The notes beneath the pieces are model-generated. The model was given only the letters and a program-made list of their open reading frames with translations. It did not search any database and had not been told where the DNA came from. 39,498 bases of DNA. Origin: an uncultured Clostridia bacterium. Lineage in GTDB: Bacteria > Bacillota > Clostridia > Oscillospirales > QAKW01. Position 1 is the first letter of the stretch; every line of letters starts with the position of its first letter. Below, in pieces: positions 8,272 through 17,117 of the stretch. The stretch spans positions 1 through 39,498 of the forward strand of contig CALWYZ010000018.1 of NCBI GenBank assembly GCA_944385895.1, written 5' to 3'. Position numbers and translations under genes: made by a program.

Positions 8272-8353
8272 TCGATATGTTTTATGCTGACACCAACAAA
8301 GAACATATAAAATATGCGGCAAAAGAATATTTTTCAAAATTAAGAAAAAGTTG

Positions 8354-8382
8354 TTGCAAAATCGGATATAATATTATACAAT
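8354..8382 (+). promoter_or_regulatory. Predicted σA promoter of gap
   Basis: TTGCAA (8354-8359), 17-base spacer, TACAAT (8377-8382). This gives a leader of about 30 bases before the gap start at 8420, and it is divergent from the smpB operon promoter. Confidence 0.6.
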
Positions 8383-8419
8383 AACTGTTGGAAATTTTTT
8401 ATTAACGGAGGATATAAAA

Positions 8420-9430
8420 ATGGTTAAAGTTGCTATTAACGGTTTTGGAAGAATCGGAAGACTTGCTTTCAGACAGATGTTTGGCGCAGAGGGCTATGAG
8501 GTTGTTGCTATCAATGATCTTACAAACCCCCAGATGCTTGCTCATCTTCTCAAGTATGACTCAGCTCAGGGCAGATATGCTCTTGCGGATAAGGTAGTTG
8601 CCGGCGAGGATTCTATTACAGTTGACGGTAAAACTATTAAAATTTACGCGGAAAAAGACGCAAAAGATCTTCCCTGGGGAAAGATCGGTGTAGACGTAGT
8701 TCTGGAATGCACCGGTTTTTATACTTCAAAAGCTAAAGCTCAGGCACATATAGATGCAGGTGCTAAAAAGGTTGTAATCTCTGCTCCTGCGGGCAATGAT
8801 CTTCCTACAATAGTATACAGCGTCAATGAAAAAACGCTTACCAAGGAAGACAATATCATATCCGCAGCTTCATGTACGACAAACTGCCTTGCTCCTATGG
8901 CAAAGGCTCTTAACGACTATGCGCCCATTCAGAGCGGTATCATGACGACCGTTCATGCGTTTACAGGTGATCAGATGGTTCTTGACGGACCTCACAGAAA
9001 AGGCGATCTGCGCCGTGCTCGTGCAGCTGCTGTAAATATCGTTCCTAACTCAACAGGTGCTGCAAAAGCTATCGGTCTTGTTATTCCCGAGCTTAACGGA
9101 AAGCTTATCGGTTCTGCTCAGCGTGTTCCCGTACCGACAGGTTCTACCACTATTCTTGTAGCTGTAGTTAAGGGCAAGGATATAACCAAGGAAGGAATTA
9201 ATGCTGCTATGAAAGCCGCTTCTTCTGTTTCATTCGGTTATACAGAGGAACAGCTCGTATCTTCTGATATTATCGGAATAACATACGGCTCACTCTTTGA
9301 CGCTACTCAGACAATGGTAACAAAGATAGATGATGACACATATCAGGTACAGGTAGTATCTTGGTATGACAACGAAAACTCATATACAAGCCAGATGGTA
9401 AGAACCATTAAGTACTTTGCTGAAATGTAA
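8420..9430 (+). CDS. gap: Type I glyceraldehyde-3-phosphate dehydrogenase
   Basis: A 336-residue cytoplasmic glycolytic enzyme that converts glyceraldehyde-3-phosphate, NAD+ and phosphate to 1,3-bisphosphoglycerate. The NAD-binding [14 protein letters not shown] is at residues 7-20, the catalytic Cys152 lies in SAASCTTNC and the catalytic His179 in [10 protein letters not shown]. The C-terminal [16 protein letters not shown] is typical. The ATG follows GGAGGATATAAAA. It is monocistronic between its own promoter and a strong terminator. Codon choice looks optimised (many GCT, GTT, CTT), fitting high expression. Confidence 0.97.
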   Translation: MVKVAINGFGRIGRLAFRQMFGAEGYEVVAINDLTNPQMLAHLLKYDSAQGRYALADKVVAGEDSITVDGKTIKIYAEKDAKDLPWGKIGVDVVLECTGFYTSKAKAQAHIDAGAKKVVISAPAGNDLPTIVYSVNEKTLTKEDNIISAASCTTNCLAPMAKALNDYAPIQSGIMTTVHAFTGDQMVLDGPHRKGDLRRARAAAVNIVPNSTGAAKAIGLVIPELNGKLIGSAQRVPVPTGSTTILVAVVKGKDITKEGINAAMKAASSVSFGYTEEQLVSSDIIGITYGSLFDATQTMVTKIDDDTYQVQVVSWYDNENSYTSQMVRTIKYFAEM

Positions 9431-9445
9431 TTAAATTCAGATAAA

Positions 9446-9479
9446 GCCGGCTCTCAATTAGAGAGCCGGCTTTTGTTTT
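9446..9479 (+). terminator. Intrinsic terminator of gap
   Basis: A perfect 10-bp G+C-rich stem (9446-9455 with 9461-9470), a 5-base loop and a following TTTTGTTTT. Confidence 0.92.
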
Positions 9480-9611
9480 ATTATAGTAGCTGAAAAAGCG
9501 GTATGTGTTTATTTGTATAATTGTAAATACTACCTCAAAATTTATTTGCATAAAATGTTATGAATTTACATAATCATGTACAAAAGACAGTAAGATACGG
9601 AGGAGCATAAG

Positions 9612-11093
9612 ATGGCGACGCAAACAGACATATACCGCGATATCGCAACACGCACGGGCGGAGATATATACATCGGAGTAGTGGGGCCCGTGCGCACGGG
9701 AAAGTCAACATTTATAAAAAAATTTATGGAGACCCTTGTTATCCCGAATATACCCAACGAATATAAACGAGAGCGCGCGGTTGATGAATTGCCGCAGTCA
9801 GCAGCAGGGAAAACGATAATGACAACTGAGCCCAAATTTATTCCCGATGAAGCGGTGGAAATAGTTATGGAAGACAACGCACATTTTAATGTGCGTATGA
9901 TTGACTGCGTAGGATATGTTGTTGACAGTGCGCTGGGTTATATAGAAAATGAGCAGCCGCGCCGTGTTATGACACCTTGGGATGATAATGAAATGGAATT
10001 TCAGCAAGCTGCTGAAATGGGCACCAAGAAAGTGATTTGCGAGCATTCCACGATAGGTCTTGTGATAACAACCGATGGCAGTATCGGCGAGATTCCGCGA
10101 TCCGATTATGTGCCTGTGGAACGTAGAATAATAGATGAGCTTAAATCTATAAATAAACCTTTTGTTGTGCTTGTAAATTCGATGTTTCCCGATAGCAGCA
10201 GCGCTCAGTCTTTACGTGCTCAGCTTGAAGAAGAATACGATGTCCCTGTCATGTGCGTAAACTGTCTTGAACTGGATCAGCAGCAGATATTGGATATAAT
10301 CAAAACAGTCCTTATGGAGTTTCCGGTAAAGCAAATAGAAGTCAATATTCCGGAGTGGATCAACAGTCTTGACAGTAATCACTGGTTAAAGCAAAGCATT
10401 TGCAGCGCTATAACAGATAGTGCTAAAAATCTGCATAATATTCGTGATATCAAAAAGATGGTCAGTGGTCTTGCCGATCTTGACAGACTGGAGAGCTGCA
10501 GCCTGTCGGGTATGGATCTTGGCGTAGGAAGCGCGGATATAAAGCTTGATTTTGATAAAGAATTGTATTATAAAATACTAAGCGAAACAGCGGGCGTAGA
10601 TATAGCAAATGACGGTGAGCTGATAGAATTTATAACCGCAATGTCTCAGATAAAGGAAAAGTACGATAAAATCAGCTCAGCGTTTGAGGAAGCGCAGGCG
10701 ACAGGCTACGGAATTGTAAATCCCGGAATGGAAGATCTGACGCTGGATGAACCGGAAATATTTAAACAGGGCGGAAGATTCGGAGTCAAGCTTAAGGCCA
10801 GCGCACCTTCCTACCATATAATTCAGGCAAATATCAAAGCTGAGGTAAGTCCAATCGTAGGAAGTGAAAAACAGAGCGAGGAGCTTATAATGTATCTTAT
10901 GGAAGATTTTGAGGAAAATCCCCAGAAGATATGGGAGTCAAATATCTTTGGAAAATCAGTGCATGAACTTGTAAATGAGGGACTGCAGAACAAACTTTCG
11001 AAAATGCCGGATGATGCACGCTATAAGCTTCAGGAAACACTGTCACGTATAATAAACGAGGGCAGCGGAGGCCTGATTTGTATTATTCTTTAA
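9612..11093 (+). CDS. spoIVA: Stage IV sporulation protein A (spore coat ATPase)
   Basis: A 493-residue ATPase that polymerises on the forespore surface as the basement layer of the coat and is needed for coat and cortex assembly. Near the N-terminus is Walker A GPVRTGKS (residues 25-32), then DELPQSAAGKTIMTTEPKF and the Walker B-like RMIDCVGYVV, all typical of SpoIVA. The C-terminus GGLICIIL matches the short hydrophobic tail used for membrane anchoring. GGAGGAGCATAAG precedes the ATG. In Bacillus it is made in the mother cell under σE; I see no convincing σA promoter in the 9480-9611 gap and could not fix a σE promoter. Its presence is the main evidence that the organism forms endospores. 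Confidence 0.97.
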   Translation: MATQTDIYRDIATRTGGDIYIGVVGPVRTGKSTFIKKFMETLVIPNIPNEYKRERAVDELPQSAAGKTIMTTEPKFIPDEAVEIVMEDNAHFNVRMIDCVGYVVDSALGYIENEQPRRVMTPWDDNEMEFQQAAEMGTKKVICEHSTIGLVITTDGSIGEIPRSDYVPVERRIIDELKSINKPFVVLVNSMFPDSSSAQSLRAQLEEEYDVPVMCVNCLELDQQQILDIIKTVLMEFPVKQIEVNIPEWINSLDSNHWLKQSICSAITDSAKNLHNIRDIKKMVSGLADLDRLESCSLSGMDLGVGSADIKLDFDKELYYKILSETAGVDIANDGELIEFITAMSQIKEKYDKISSAFEEAQATGYGIVNPGMEDLTLDEPEIFKQGGRFGVKLKASAPSYHIIQANIKAEVSPIVGSEKQSEELIMYLMEDFEENPQKIWESNIFGKSVHELVNEGLQNKLSKMPDDARYKLQETLSRIINEGSGGLICIIL

Positions 11094-11098
11094 AAGAA

Positions 11099-11122
11099 GG
11101 AGCGTATATACGCTCCTTTTTT
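11099..11122 (+). terminator. Intrinsic terminator of spoIVA
   Basis: An 18-base palindrome, GGAGCGTATATACGCTCC, starts 5 bases after the stop codon and is followed by six Ts. Confidence 0.75.
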
Positions 11123-11169
11123 AGTATATATTGTTAAAAAGTGCAAACAATAAATTCGGAGGTGATATC

Positions 11170-11310
11170 ATGTCAGAAAATGAAAGCAGAATAGCTGAGT
11201 ACATGGACAGTCTTCCTGAATATATACGGGAGAATATCAAACAAAGCGGCGTTAAAATAGAAAGTGTTGAGCAATTAAAAAAGATAGTAGACGGAATACA
11301 GAATAAATAA
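11170..11310 (+). CDS. Small 46-residue hypothetical protein
   Basis: A short gene encoding a highly charged, probably helical, soluble protein of 46 residues (starts MSENESRIAEYMDSLPEYIR, ends KKIVDGIQNK). There are no cysteines and no membrane segment. Support for translation is strong: CGGAGGTGATATC precedes the ATG, the gene sits alone between two good terminators, and codon use is like its neighbours. No upstream promoter was fixed in the short gap after the spoIVA terminator. No family was recognised. Position next to spoIVA hints at sporulation, but this is weak. Confidence 0.68.
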   Translation: MSENESRIAEYMDSLPEYIRENIKQSGVKIESVEQLKKIVDGIQNK

Positions 11311-11314
11311 AAAA

Positions 11315-11351
11315 AGAGACCGCAAAGCTTTTGCTTTGCGGTCTCTTTTTT
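11315..11351 (+). terminator. Intrinsic terminator of the 46-codon gene
   Basis: A perfect 14-bp stem (11315-11328 with 11333-11346), TTTT loop, then a T-run. A-rich sequence before it means it could also stop minus-strand transcripts. Confidence 0.92.
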
Positions 11352-11382
11352 AAAAAAACGTCAAAAAATTACCGACAAATTA

Positions 11383-11411
11383 TTTACAATATCATAAATA
11401 AATTATATACT
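11383..11411 (+). promoter_or_regulatory. Predicted σA promoter of the comEC-holA unit
   Basis: TTTACA (11383-11388), 17-base spacer, TATACT (11406-11411), ending 20 bases before the comEC start. Confidence 0.5.
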
Positions 11412-11431
11412 TAAATTTAAAAGGTGATAAA

Positions 11432-13729
11432 ATGAAGGAATTTATCAAAAAACGTCCGTTGTTTTGCGTATGCCTGTCTGCCGTGTTAACCGCCTTCGTT
11501 TGTTCGTTTATGGAAAGCCGCGCCATACTTGCATTTTGCTGCGCTGTTGTATTTGCGATATTTTTCGTATTGCCTTTAAAATTTGAATTTAAAAAAGTTG
11601 TAATATTGTCGCTTATATTTTCTGCGGCAATGTCTATGTCGTTCTTTGCGTATTATAAATTTTCTTATGAAAAGGCATGCCGTCTGAACGGCAAGACAAT
11701 ATCTGTCAACTGTACAGCCATTACGGAAAGTGCCATTACAACAAACGGGAATTATTCGGTAGATGTCCGTATAAACAGAATAGACAATAACGAATCAAAT
11801 CTTCCAGAGGACTGTAAGTTAAGAATATACTATTCTGAAGATGTGTCTTTTCTGCCGTCCGCTGTATTCTCTGCAGTTGTTTCAGTGGGCGACTCTGATT
11901 CAAACGATAAATTTGACGGTGAAGGTGTACATATAACAGCTTACGCTACTAAAATCAATACCGAAAGAGCATATAATGCTAAGTCTTTTTCGTACATATG
12001 TTATAAAATGCGATCTTTTGTGTCTGACAGAATTGACAGCTTTGAGACTGAGACGGCTGCATTTGTTAGAGGTATGATCCTGGGCGATAAAAGCACTATG
12101 TCGGGAGTGTTTGTCAATAAGTTTTCTGATATAGGAATGTCACATGTAATGGCGGTAAGCGGTATGCATTTATTGTTTGCCGTTTTGTTCTTTGATTTTC
12201 TTTTTGCGTTTTTTGGAATTGGGTATAAACTCAGGTGTCTGTTTTCTGTCTTGTCTGTTATATTATTTCTGATACTAAGCGGCTTTGCGGTATCTTGCAT
12301 TAGGTCTGCAATTATGATTATTATACTGTATATCGGCAGACTGGCTGATAAATTTTCCGATAGCCTTACATCTTTATCTTTGGCAGCGTTTCTAATATTG
12401 CTTGTTTGGCCGTTCAATATAAGGTCCGCGTCGTTTGTACTGTCAGCATCCGCGACGCTGGGAATAATAGTCTTAACTCCGGTTTTAAATTTAAGCAGAG
12501 TTCATACATTCAAAAATCATTATGTGAATACGTCGTTCAAGTTTATTTGTACTTCGGTTGCGGTTTCGCTTGCGGCCAATATTGCATGCCTGCCCGCGCT
12601 TATAATAATGTTTAAAGAAGTGAACTTCTTGTCGCCGGTATCGAATATAATACTGATATTCCCGATTCAGATATTGTTTTACATGGGGTTTGCACAGATA
12701 ATATTTTCATTTATTCCGATATTGTCGTCAATGCTTGGCCAATTGGCATCTTTTCTTTATGGCTTTATAAAATTTATTACTGATTGGGAATATAACTTCA
12801 AATTCACATCTGTTAACGCCGGGTATAAGTACTTCTATCTGGTGTTTGCTCTTTTTGGGGTTTTGGTGCTGGGCATTTTCGTATACTATTTCAAATTTCC
12901 CAAAAAGAAAGTTTATCCTTATATTTTAAGTTATGCAGTGTTTTGTTTGATTCTTTTTGCAATTAATTTTGTCAGCAACCGCAATACTGCAAAAGCGGAA
13001 TTTGTAGACGTAGGTCAGGGAAGCTGTACTGTCTTCAGTAAGGATGAGCATGCTGTTATAATAGACTGCGGCGGAGAATATTCCGATAAGCTGTATGAGA
13101 CTCTCAAGTATTCATCTGTCAAGCGCATAGAACTTGTCGCGCTTACACATGTGGATACAGACCATGTCAAATATCTGCGCTATTTGATAAATTCTTATGA
13201 TATCGATAAGATAATATATCCGGAATTTTGTGACGTTTCAGAAATTTCAGCCATTCTTGAAAAGGCTTGTTCAAACGGCACGGAAGTATACGCCGTATCT
13301 GAGGATGTAACGTTTGAAGTGCTAAGCGGAGCATCTGTAACGGTATTTATAAACCGTGCATATGATCTGAGATTGGAGGATAACACTAGCGCGTTGTATA
13401 AATTCAGTTTTCAGGGTAGTTCTGTCGTATGTCCCGGCGATATGTCATTTTATCAGGAGTATGTATATCTCGGTTATGGCTCTTTGCTTGACTGCGATAT
13501 CCTGCTGGCTCCGCATCACGGCGCTGCAAAATCATCACTTCAATCGATACTGGAACTGTACTCACCTGAATATACCGTTATCAGCTGCGGCAAGGATAAT
13601 TCTTACGGTCATCCCAATGATAATGTGCTTGACAGATTGCTGGATGTATCGGAGGTCCTGCGTACAGACCAGATGTCTACTATTATTTTCATATTAAACG
13701 ATAAAGGATACAAATTGGTGCAAACATGA
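11432..13729 (+). CDS. comEC: ComEC/Rec2-type DNA uptake channel protein
   Basis: A 765-residue polytopic membrane protein that in competent bacteria forms the inner-membrane channel for single-stranded DNA. It has N-terminal membrane segments with a short soluble domain (about 20-180), then a competence domain with the family signature FVRGMILGDKS and IGMSHVMAVSGMHLLF (about 210-255) and further membrane helices to about 510. A C-terminal metallo-beta-lactamase-like domain follows, with EFVDVGQGSC, THVDTDH and APHHG motifs (about 525-765). Length and order fit full ComEC. AAAGGTGATAAA precedes the ATG. The stop overlaps holA by 4 bases (ATGA), a common arrangement. Confidence 0.94.
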   Translation: MKEFIKKRPLFCVCLSAVLTAFVCSFMESRAILAFCCAVVFAIFFVLPLKFEFKKVVILSLIFSAAMSMSFFAYYKFSYEKACRLNGKTISVNCTAITESAITTNGNYSVDVRINRIDNNESNLPEDCKLRIYYSEDVSFLPSAVFSAVVSVGDSDSNDKFDGEGVHITAYATKINTERAYNAKSFSYICYKMRSFVSDRIDSFETETAAFVRGMILGDKSTMSGVFVNKFSDIGMSHVMAVSGMHLLFAVLFFDFLFAFFGIGYKLRCLFSVLSVILFLILSGFAVSCIRSAIMIIILYIGRLADKFSDSLTSLSLAAFLILLVWPFNIRSASFVLSASATLGIIVLTPVLNLSRVHTFKNHYVNTSFKFICTSVAVSLAANIACLPALIIMFKEVNFLSPVSNIILIFPIQILFYMGFAQIIFSFIPILSSMLGQLASFLYGFIKFITDWEYNFKFTSVNAGYKYFYLVFALFGVLVLGIFVYYFKFPKKKVYPYILSYAVFCLILFAINFVSNRNTAKAEFVDVGQGSCTVFSKDEHAVIIDCGGEYSDKLYETLKYSSVKRIELVALTHVDTDHVKYLRYLINSYDIDKIIYPEFCDVSEISAILEKACSNGTEVYAVSEDVTFEVLSGASVTVFINRAYDLRLEDNTSALYKFSFQGSSVVCPGDMSFYQEYVYLGYGSLLDCDILLAPHHGAAKSSLQSILELYSPEYTVISCGKDNSYGHPNDNVLDRLLDVSEVLRTDQMSTIIFILNDKGYKLVQT

Positions 13730-14754
13730 GTTCAGCAACGGCTATAAATAATATAAAGAAAGAAAAACTTTGCAGCTTATATTATATTTACGGAGAAGAG
13801 GAGTATTTAAAGCTGCATTACTGCTTGCGTATAGTTAAGAACGCGGTAAGTGCCGTTCCCGAATTGAATTTAATTGAATTTGACGGCAGAAATTTTGATT
13901 TGACTGACTTGGAAAACTGCGTAAACAGCTATCCTGTCATGTCAGATAAAAAAGCTGTAAAAATTGTAGATATGGATAATAACCGTCTAAAAAAAGAATT
14001 CAGCGGCCGGCTTTTGAAAATATTAGAGAACATACCTGATTTTTGTGTGGTGATATTCTATGATACTCAAGCCAAAAATGAAAGCAATAACACTTCTTTG
14101 ATTAAGATTGTTGAAAAAGCCGGCGGAGTGATTGAAAAAGCGGACCATCCTGCCTTGGCAAAACTGGAATCATGGTGTCTGCGCCACTTTAAAGAAGAAG
14201 GGAAAAATATATCACGTCAGGATATTGGCTATTTTCTTCAAATTACTGATAATGATATGACTTTTTTGAAAAATGAGATACAAAAGCTTTGCAGTGGAAC
14301 AACATCAGATACAGTAACCAAAAACGATATAGACAGACTTGTTGTCAGAAGCATTGATGCCAATCGCTATGCGATAATAGATGCGTTTTGCGCCGGGAAT
14401 TATTCTCTGGTCATGGAAATTATCAATAAGCTTTATTTGCAGAATACCGATGACATGATTATAGCAAATGTTTTTTACCGAGCATTTTTGGATCTGTGGC
14501 ATGCAAGACTGGCTTTGGACAACGGCAAATCACAGGCTGAGTTATCAAAGGATTTTAATATGAAATCATATGGAGCACTAAAAGCTTTGAAAAATGCTAA
14601 AAATATGAGTCTTGGATTTATTCATCAGTCATTGCAGCTGGCATTAAAGCTTGATACGGAGCTGAAGAGCACTTCTTATAATAAGCGCGATCTTATAACC
14701 GCTTTTGTGGCTGATGTCATATTCAGGAGGAATAATGGAAAAGCTGAAAATTGA
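13726..14754 (+). CDS. holA: DNA polymerase III subunit delta
   Basis: A 342-residue clamp-loader subunit that opens the beta clamp for replication. The N-terminal YYIYGEEEYLKLHYC matches the 'GeE.fL' start of the delta family, followed by the AAA+-like middle region with PVMSDKKAVKIVDM and VVIFYDT, and the helical C-terminal collar domain with SIDANRYAIIDAFCAGNY (about 205-330). Length matches the family. It is translationally coupled to comEC and overlaps the next gene by 20 bases. Confidence 0.93.
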   Translation: MSSATAINNIKKEKLCSLYYIYGEEEYLKLHYCLRIVKNAVSAVPELNLIEFDGRNFDLTDLENCVNSYPVMSDKKAVKIVDMDNNRLKKEFSGRLLKILENIPDFCVVIFYDTQAKNESNNTSLIKIVEKAGGVIEKADHPALAKLESWCLRHFKEEGKNISRQDIGYFLQITDNDMTFLKNEIQKLCSGTTSDTVTKNDIDRLVVRSIDANRYAIIDAFCAGNYSLVMEIINKLYLQNTDDMIIANVFYRAFLDLWHARLALDNGKSQAELSKDFNMKSYGALKALKNAKNMSLGFIHQSLQLALKLDTELKSTSYNKRDLITAFVADVIFRRNNGKAEN

Positions 14755-15310
14755 CCGTCTTATCATAGTTGAGGGCAAATATGATAAGATCAGGTTGGAA
14801 AACATAGTTGATGCTACAGTAATTGATATAAATGGATTTAATATATTTAAAGACAAAAAACTTTGGAAAACACTCAAGGCTCTCTCTGCAAACGGCGTTA
14901 TAGTTATAACGGACAGCGATACTGCGGGCTATAAAATACGTGTCTTTTTATCTAAAATACTTTCCGGCAGCGAAATAACAGATGTTTTTGTTCCGCAGAT
15001 ACCCGGCAAGGAACGCAGGAAAAATATTGCGTCCGCGGAGGGCTTTTTGGGCGTGGAGGGGATACCTGATACAGTTTTGAGAGACTGCCTTTTGCGGTAT
15101 TGCTCAAATTCTGAACAAACTGCAAATATAACATCTGCCGATCTTTACGAATTGGGGTATACAGGTAAGCCTGGAGCACAGCAAAAGAAAAACGCATTGC
15201 TCGAGTATCTCGGTGTTCAAAAAAACGTGTCGAATAAATTTCTTCTCAGGATAATAAACGAAAGATTTACAAAAGCTGAGCTGTCAGACTTGAAAATCAA
15301 TTTTAAGTAG
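14735..15310 (+). CDS. RNase M5-like Toprim protein
   Basis: A 191-residue protein with an N-terminal Toprim domain: IVEGKYDKIRLENIV supplies the catalytic Glu (about residue 11), and VIVITDSDTAGYKIR the DxD acidic pair. The middle part PGKERRKNIASAEGFLGVEGIP resembles RNase M5, the enzyme that matures 5S rRNA in Firmicutes. The C-terminal third (about 130-190) looks like the DUF4093 domain of Clostridial M5-like proteins. The acidic motif differs from the usual TDPDFPGE, so the exact role is less certain. The start at 14735 follows CAGGAGGAATA and lies inside the end of holA. Confidence 0.75.
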   Translation: MEKLKIDRLIIVEGKYDKIRLENIVDATVIDINGFNIFKDKKLWKTLKALSANGVIVITDSDTAGYKIRVFLSKILSGSEITDVFVPQIPGKERRKNIASAEGFLGVEGIPDTVLRDCLLRYCSNSEQTANITSADLYELGYTGKPGAQQKKNALLEYLGVQKNVSNKFLLRIINERFTKAELSDLKINFK

Positions 15311-15344
15311 TATATACTTTTTAGAAAAAGCGAGGATTACAAAA

Positions 15345-16790
15345 ATGCGTGAAAATGATATAAGATTCAGTATGTTGACCGATTTTTATGAATTCACCAT
15401 GAGTAACGGTTATTTTGAAAAAGGGAAAAAGGACGAAATCGCATATTTTGACATGTTTTTCCGCAAAATTCCTGACGGCGGAGGTTTTGCAATTGCAGCC
15501 GGTCTGGAACAAGTCATAGATTATATGCAGAATTTGAAATTTGATGCCGAGGAAATAAGCTTTCTCCGTTCAAAGGGTATTTTCAGCGAGGGATTTTTAA
15601 AATATCTTGAGACGTTTGAGTTTTCCTGCGATGTATATGCAGTGCCTGAGGGCACACCTATTTTCCCGGGCGAACCTATACTTATAGTCCGTGGTCCTGC
15701 AATTCAGGCTCAACTTCTTGAGACCATGGTTCTGCTTACCATAAATCATCAGTCATTAATAGCCACAAAAGCGTCAAGAATAGTGCGTGCGGCGCAGGGC
15801 AGGGCAGTAAGTGAGTTCGGTTCAAGACGCGCTCAGGGATATAGCGGAGCATTGCTTGGAGCACGCGCTGCGTATATAGCAGGATGTGTGGGAACTTCAA
15901 ATACACTTTGCGATATGATTTACGGTATTCCTTCTAATGGCACAATGGCGCATAGCTGGGTGCAGAACTTTGACAGTGAATATGAGGCGTTCAAAGCATA
16001 TGCGGAAATATATCCTGACAACTGCGTTTTGCTGATAGATACATATAATGTTTTAAAATCAGGCATAGTTAACGCGATAAAAGTCTTTAATGATGTTTTG
16101 GTACCGCGCGGATACCGTCCTGCCGGAATAAGGATTGATTCGGGCGATATAACATACCTTACTAAAAAACTCAGAAAGATACTTGATGATAGCGGATTTC
16201 CCGACTGTAAAATCATGGTTTCCAACTCTTTGGATGAGTATATAATTCGTGATACGATTATACAGGGTGCACAAATAGATTCTTTCGGAGTGGGCGAACG
16301 TCTGATAACATCAAAGAGCGAGCCGGTTTTCGGCGGAGTATACAAGCTTGTCGCTGTTGAAGATAATGAAGGTAATATTATTCCTAAAATAAAAGTGTCG
16401 GAAAATGTTGAAAAAATAACAACGCCTCACTTTAAAAAGGTTTACAGGTTTTATTCGAATGAAACAGGCAAGGCAATGGCGGATCTTGTATCGCTTTATA
16501 ATGAAGAAATAGACGATACAAAGCCTTATACACTTTTTGATCCGGTCTATACATGGAAACAGAAAGAAGTTGATAATTTCACGGCGATAAATATCTTAAA
16601 GCCGATATTTATAAAAGGAAAGCTTGTGTACAAAAAACCGAAAGCGTTTGACATACGGGAGTATTGTCTGGCGCAGATAGATACCCTGTGGGACGAGGTA
16701 AAAAGATTTGAAAATCCTCATAAATTTTACGTTGACCTTACCCCTCAGTTATGGCAAATAAAAAATGATTTACTAAATAAGTATAACTAA
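15345..16790 (+). CDS. pncB: Nicotinate phosphoribosyltransferase
   Basis: A 481-residue cytoplasmic enzyme of NAD salvage that joins nicotinate and PRPP to give nicotinate mononucleotide, with ATP hydrolysis. Family marks are MLTDFYEFTMSNGYF at the N-terminus, EFGSRRAQG, GTSNTLCDMIYGIPSNGTMAHSW in the middle, and the PRPP-side GIRIDSGDITYLTKKLR. The length is that of the long bacterial class. A weak GCGAGGATTACAAAA precedes the ATG. It follows the M5-like gene by 34 bases and is probably the last gene of the comEC unit. Confidence 0.95.
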   Translation: MRENDIRFSMLTDFYEFTMSNGYFEKGKKDEIAYFDMFFRKIPDGGGFAIAAGLEQVIDYMQNLKFDAEEISFLRSKGIFSEGFLKYLETFEFSCDVYAVPEGTPIFPGEPILIVRGPAIQAQLLETMVLLTINHQSLIATKASRIVRAAQGRAVSEFGSRRAQGYSGALLGARAAYIAGCVGTSNTLCDMIYGIPSNGTMAHSWVQNFDSEYEAFKAYAEIYPDNCVLLIDTYNVLKSGIVNAIKVFNDVLVPRGYRPAGIRIDSGDITYLTKKLRKILDDSGFPDCKIMVSNSLDEYIIRDTIIQGAQIDSFGVGERLITSKSEPVFGGVYKLVAVEDNEGNIIPKIKVSENVEKITTPHFKKVYRFYSNETGKAMADLVSLYNEEIDDTKPYTLFDPVYTWKQKEVDNFTAINILKPIFIKGKLVYKKPKAFDIREYCLAQIDTLWDEVKRFENPHKFYVDLTPQLWQIKNDLLNKYN

Positions 16791-16801
16791 ATATTGTTTA
16801 C

Positions 16802-16875
16802 AATTTGTGCAACATGTCTAAAAATTGACGCAATAAATTTGTGATTAGGCGATTTTTAGGTATGTTGCACAAATT
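16802..16875. repeat. Long stem-loop, 24-bp arms, downstream of pncB
   Basis: Arms 16802-16825 and 16852-16875 pair along their full length with only two non-Watson-Crick positions, both G·T/T·G, which would be wobble pairs in RNA. The loop is 26 bases. The outer part (AATTTGTGCAACAT / ATGTTGCACAAATT) is perfect. It starts 12 bases after the pncB stop and is followed by ATTTTTAG, so it may end the pncB transcript, though it is A+T-rich and long for a standard terminator. The 327-base gap to the next gene otherwise holds A+T-rich sequence and the promoter below. Confidence 0.7.
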
Positions 16876-16972
16876 ATTTTTAGCTATATTTAGTTTGAAA
16901 GCATATTTAAAATCTGTTTTAAGTTTTTTTGAAAAATTATTGCTTTTAAATTTAAATTTATTAATATAAGTG

Positions 16973-17001
16973 TTGCATAAAATTAATAAATTTGTTATAA
17001 T
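16973..17001 (+). promoter_or_regulatory. σA promoter of the sugar ABC transporter operon
   Basis: TTGCAT (16973-16978), 17-base spacer, consensus TATAAT (16996-17001), with A/T tracts upstream that could act as an UP element. The start would be near 17008, leaving a leader of about 110 bases. The leader holds an 8-bp inverted repeat TGTCAAAT/ATTTGACA that might be regulatory. Confidence 0.72.
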
Positions 17002-17117
17002 TGGCTACTGTAAAGCAGTCTGTTATGTCAAATGACTGTAAAATATGTCTATTAATAAACAGAAATTTGACAAAAACTGCATAAAAACTGATTTTTTTAA
17101 AAGCGGAGGTATTCATA

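Noticed and set aside
8203..8337. N-terminal extension of the acyltransferase-like gene (start at 8337)
   Set aside because: The extra 45 codons cover a consensus promoter and the residues are not protein-like; a GGGGAGAGGT site precedes 8202.
9480..9611. σE promoter before spoIVA
   Set aside because: Several CATA-like pieces occur in the A+T-rich gap but no spacing-correct -35/-10 pair could be fixed with confidence.
16802..16875. Stem-loop read as a MITE-type mobile repeat
   Set aside because: No target-site duplication is visible at its ends, the two arms differ only by wobble pairs, and no second copy was seen in the window.
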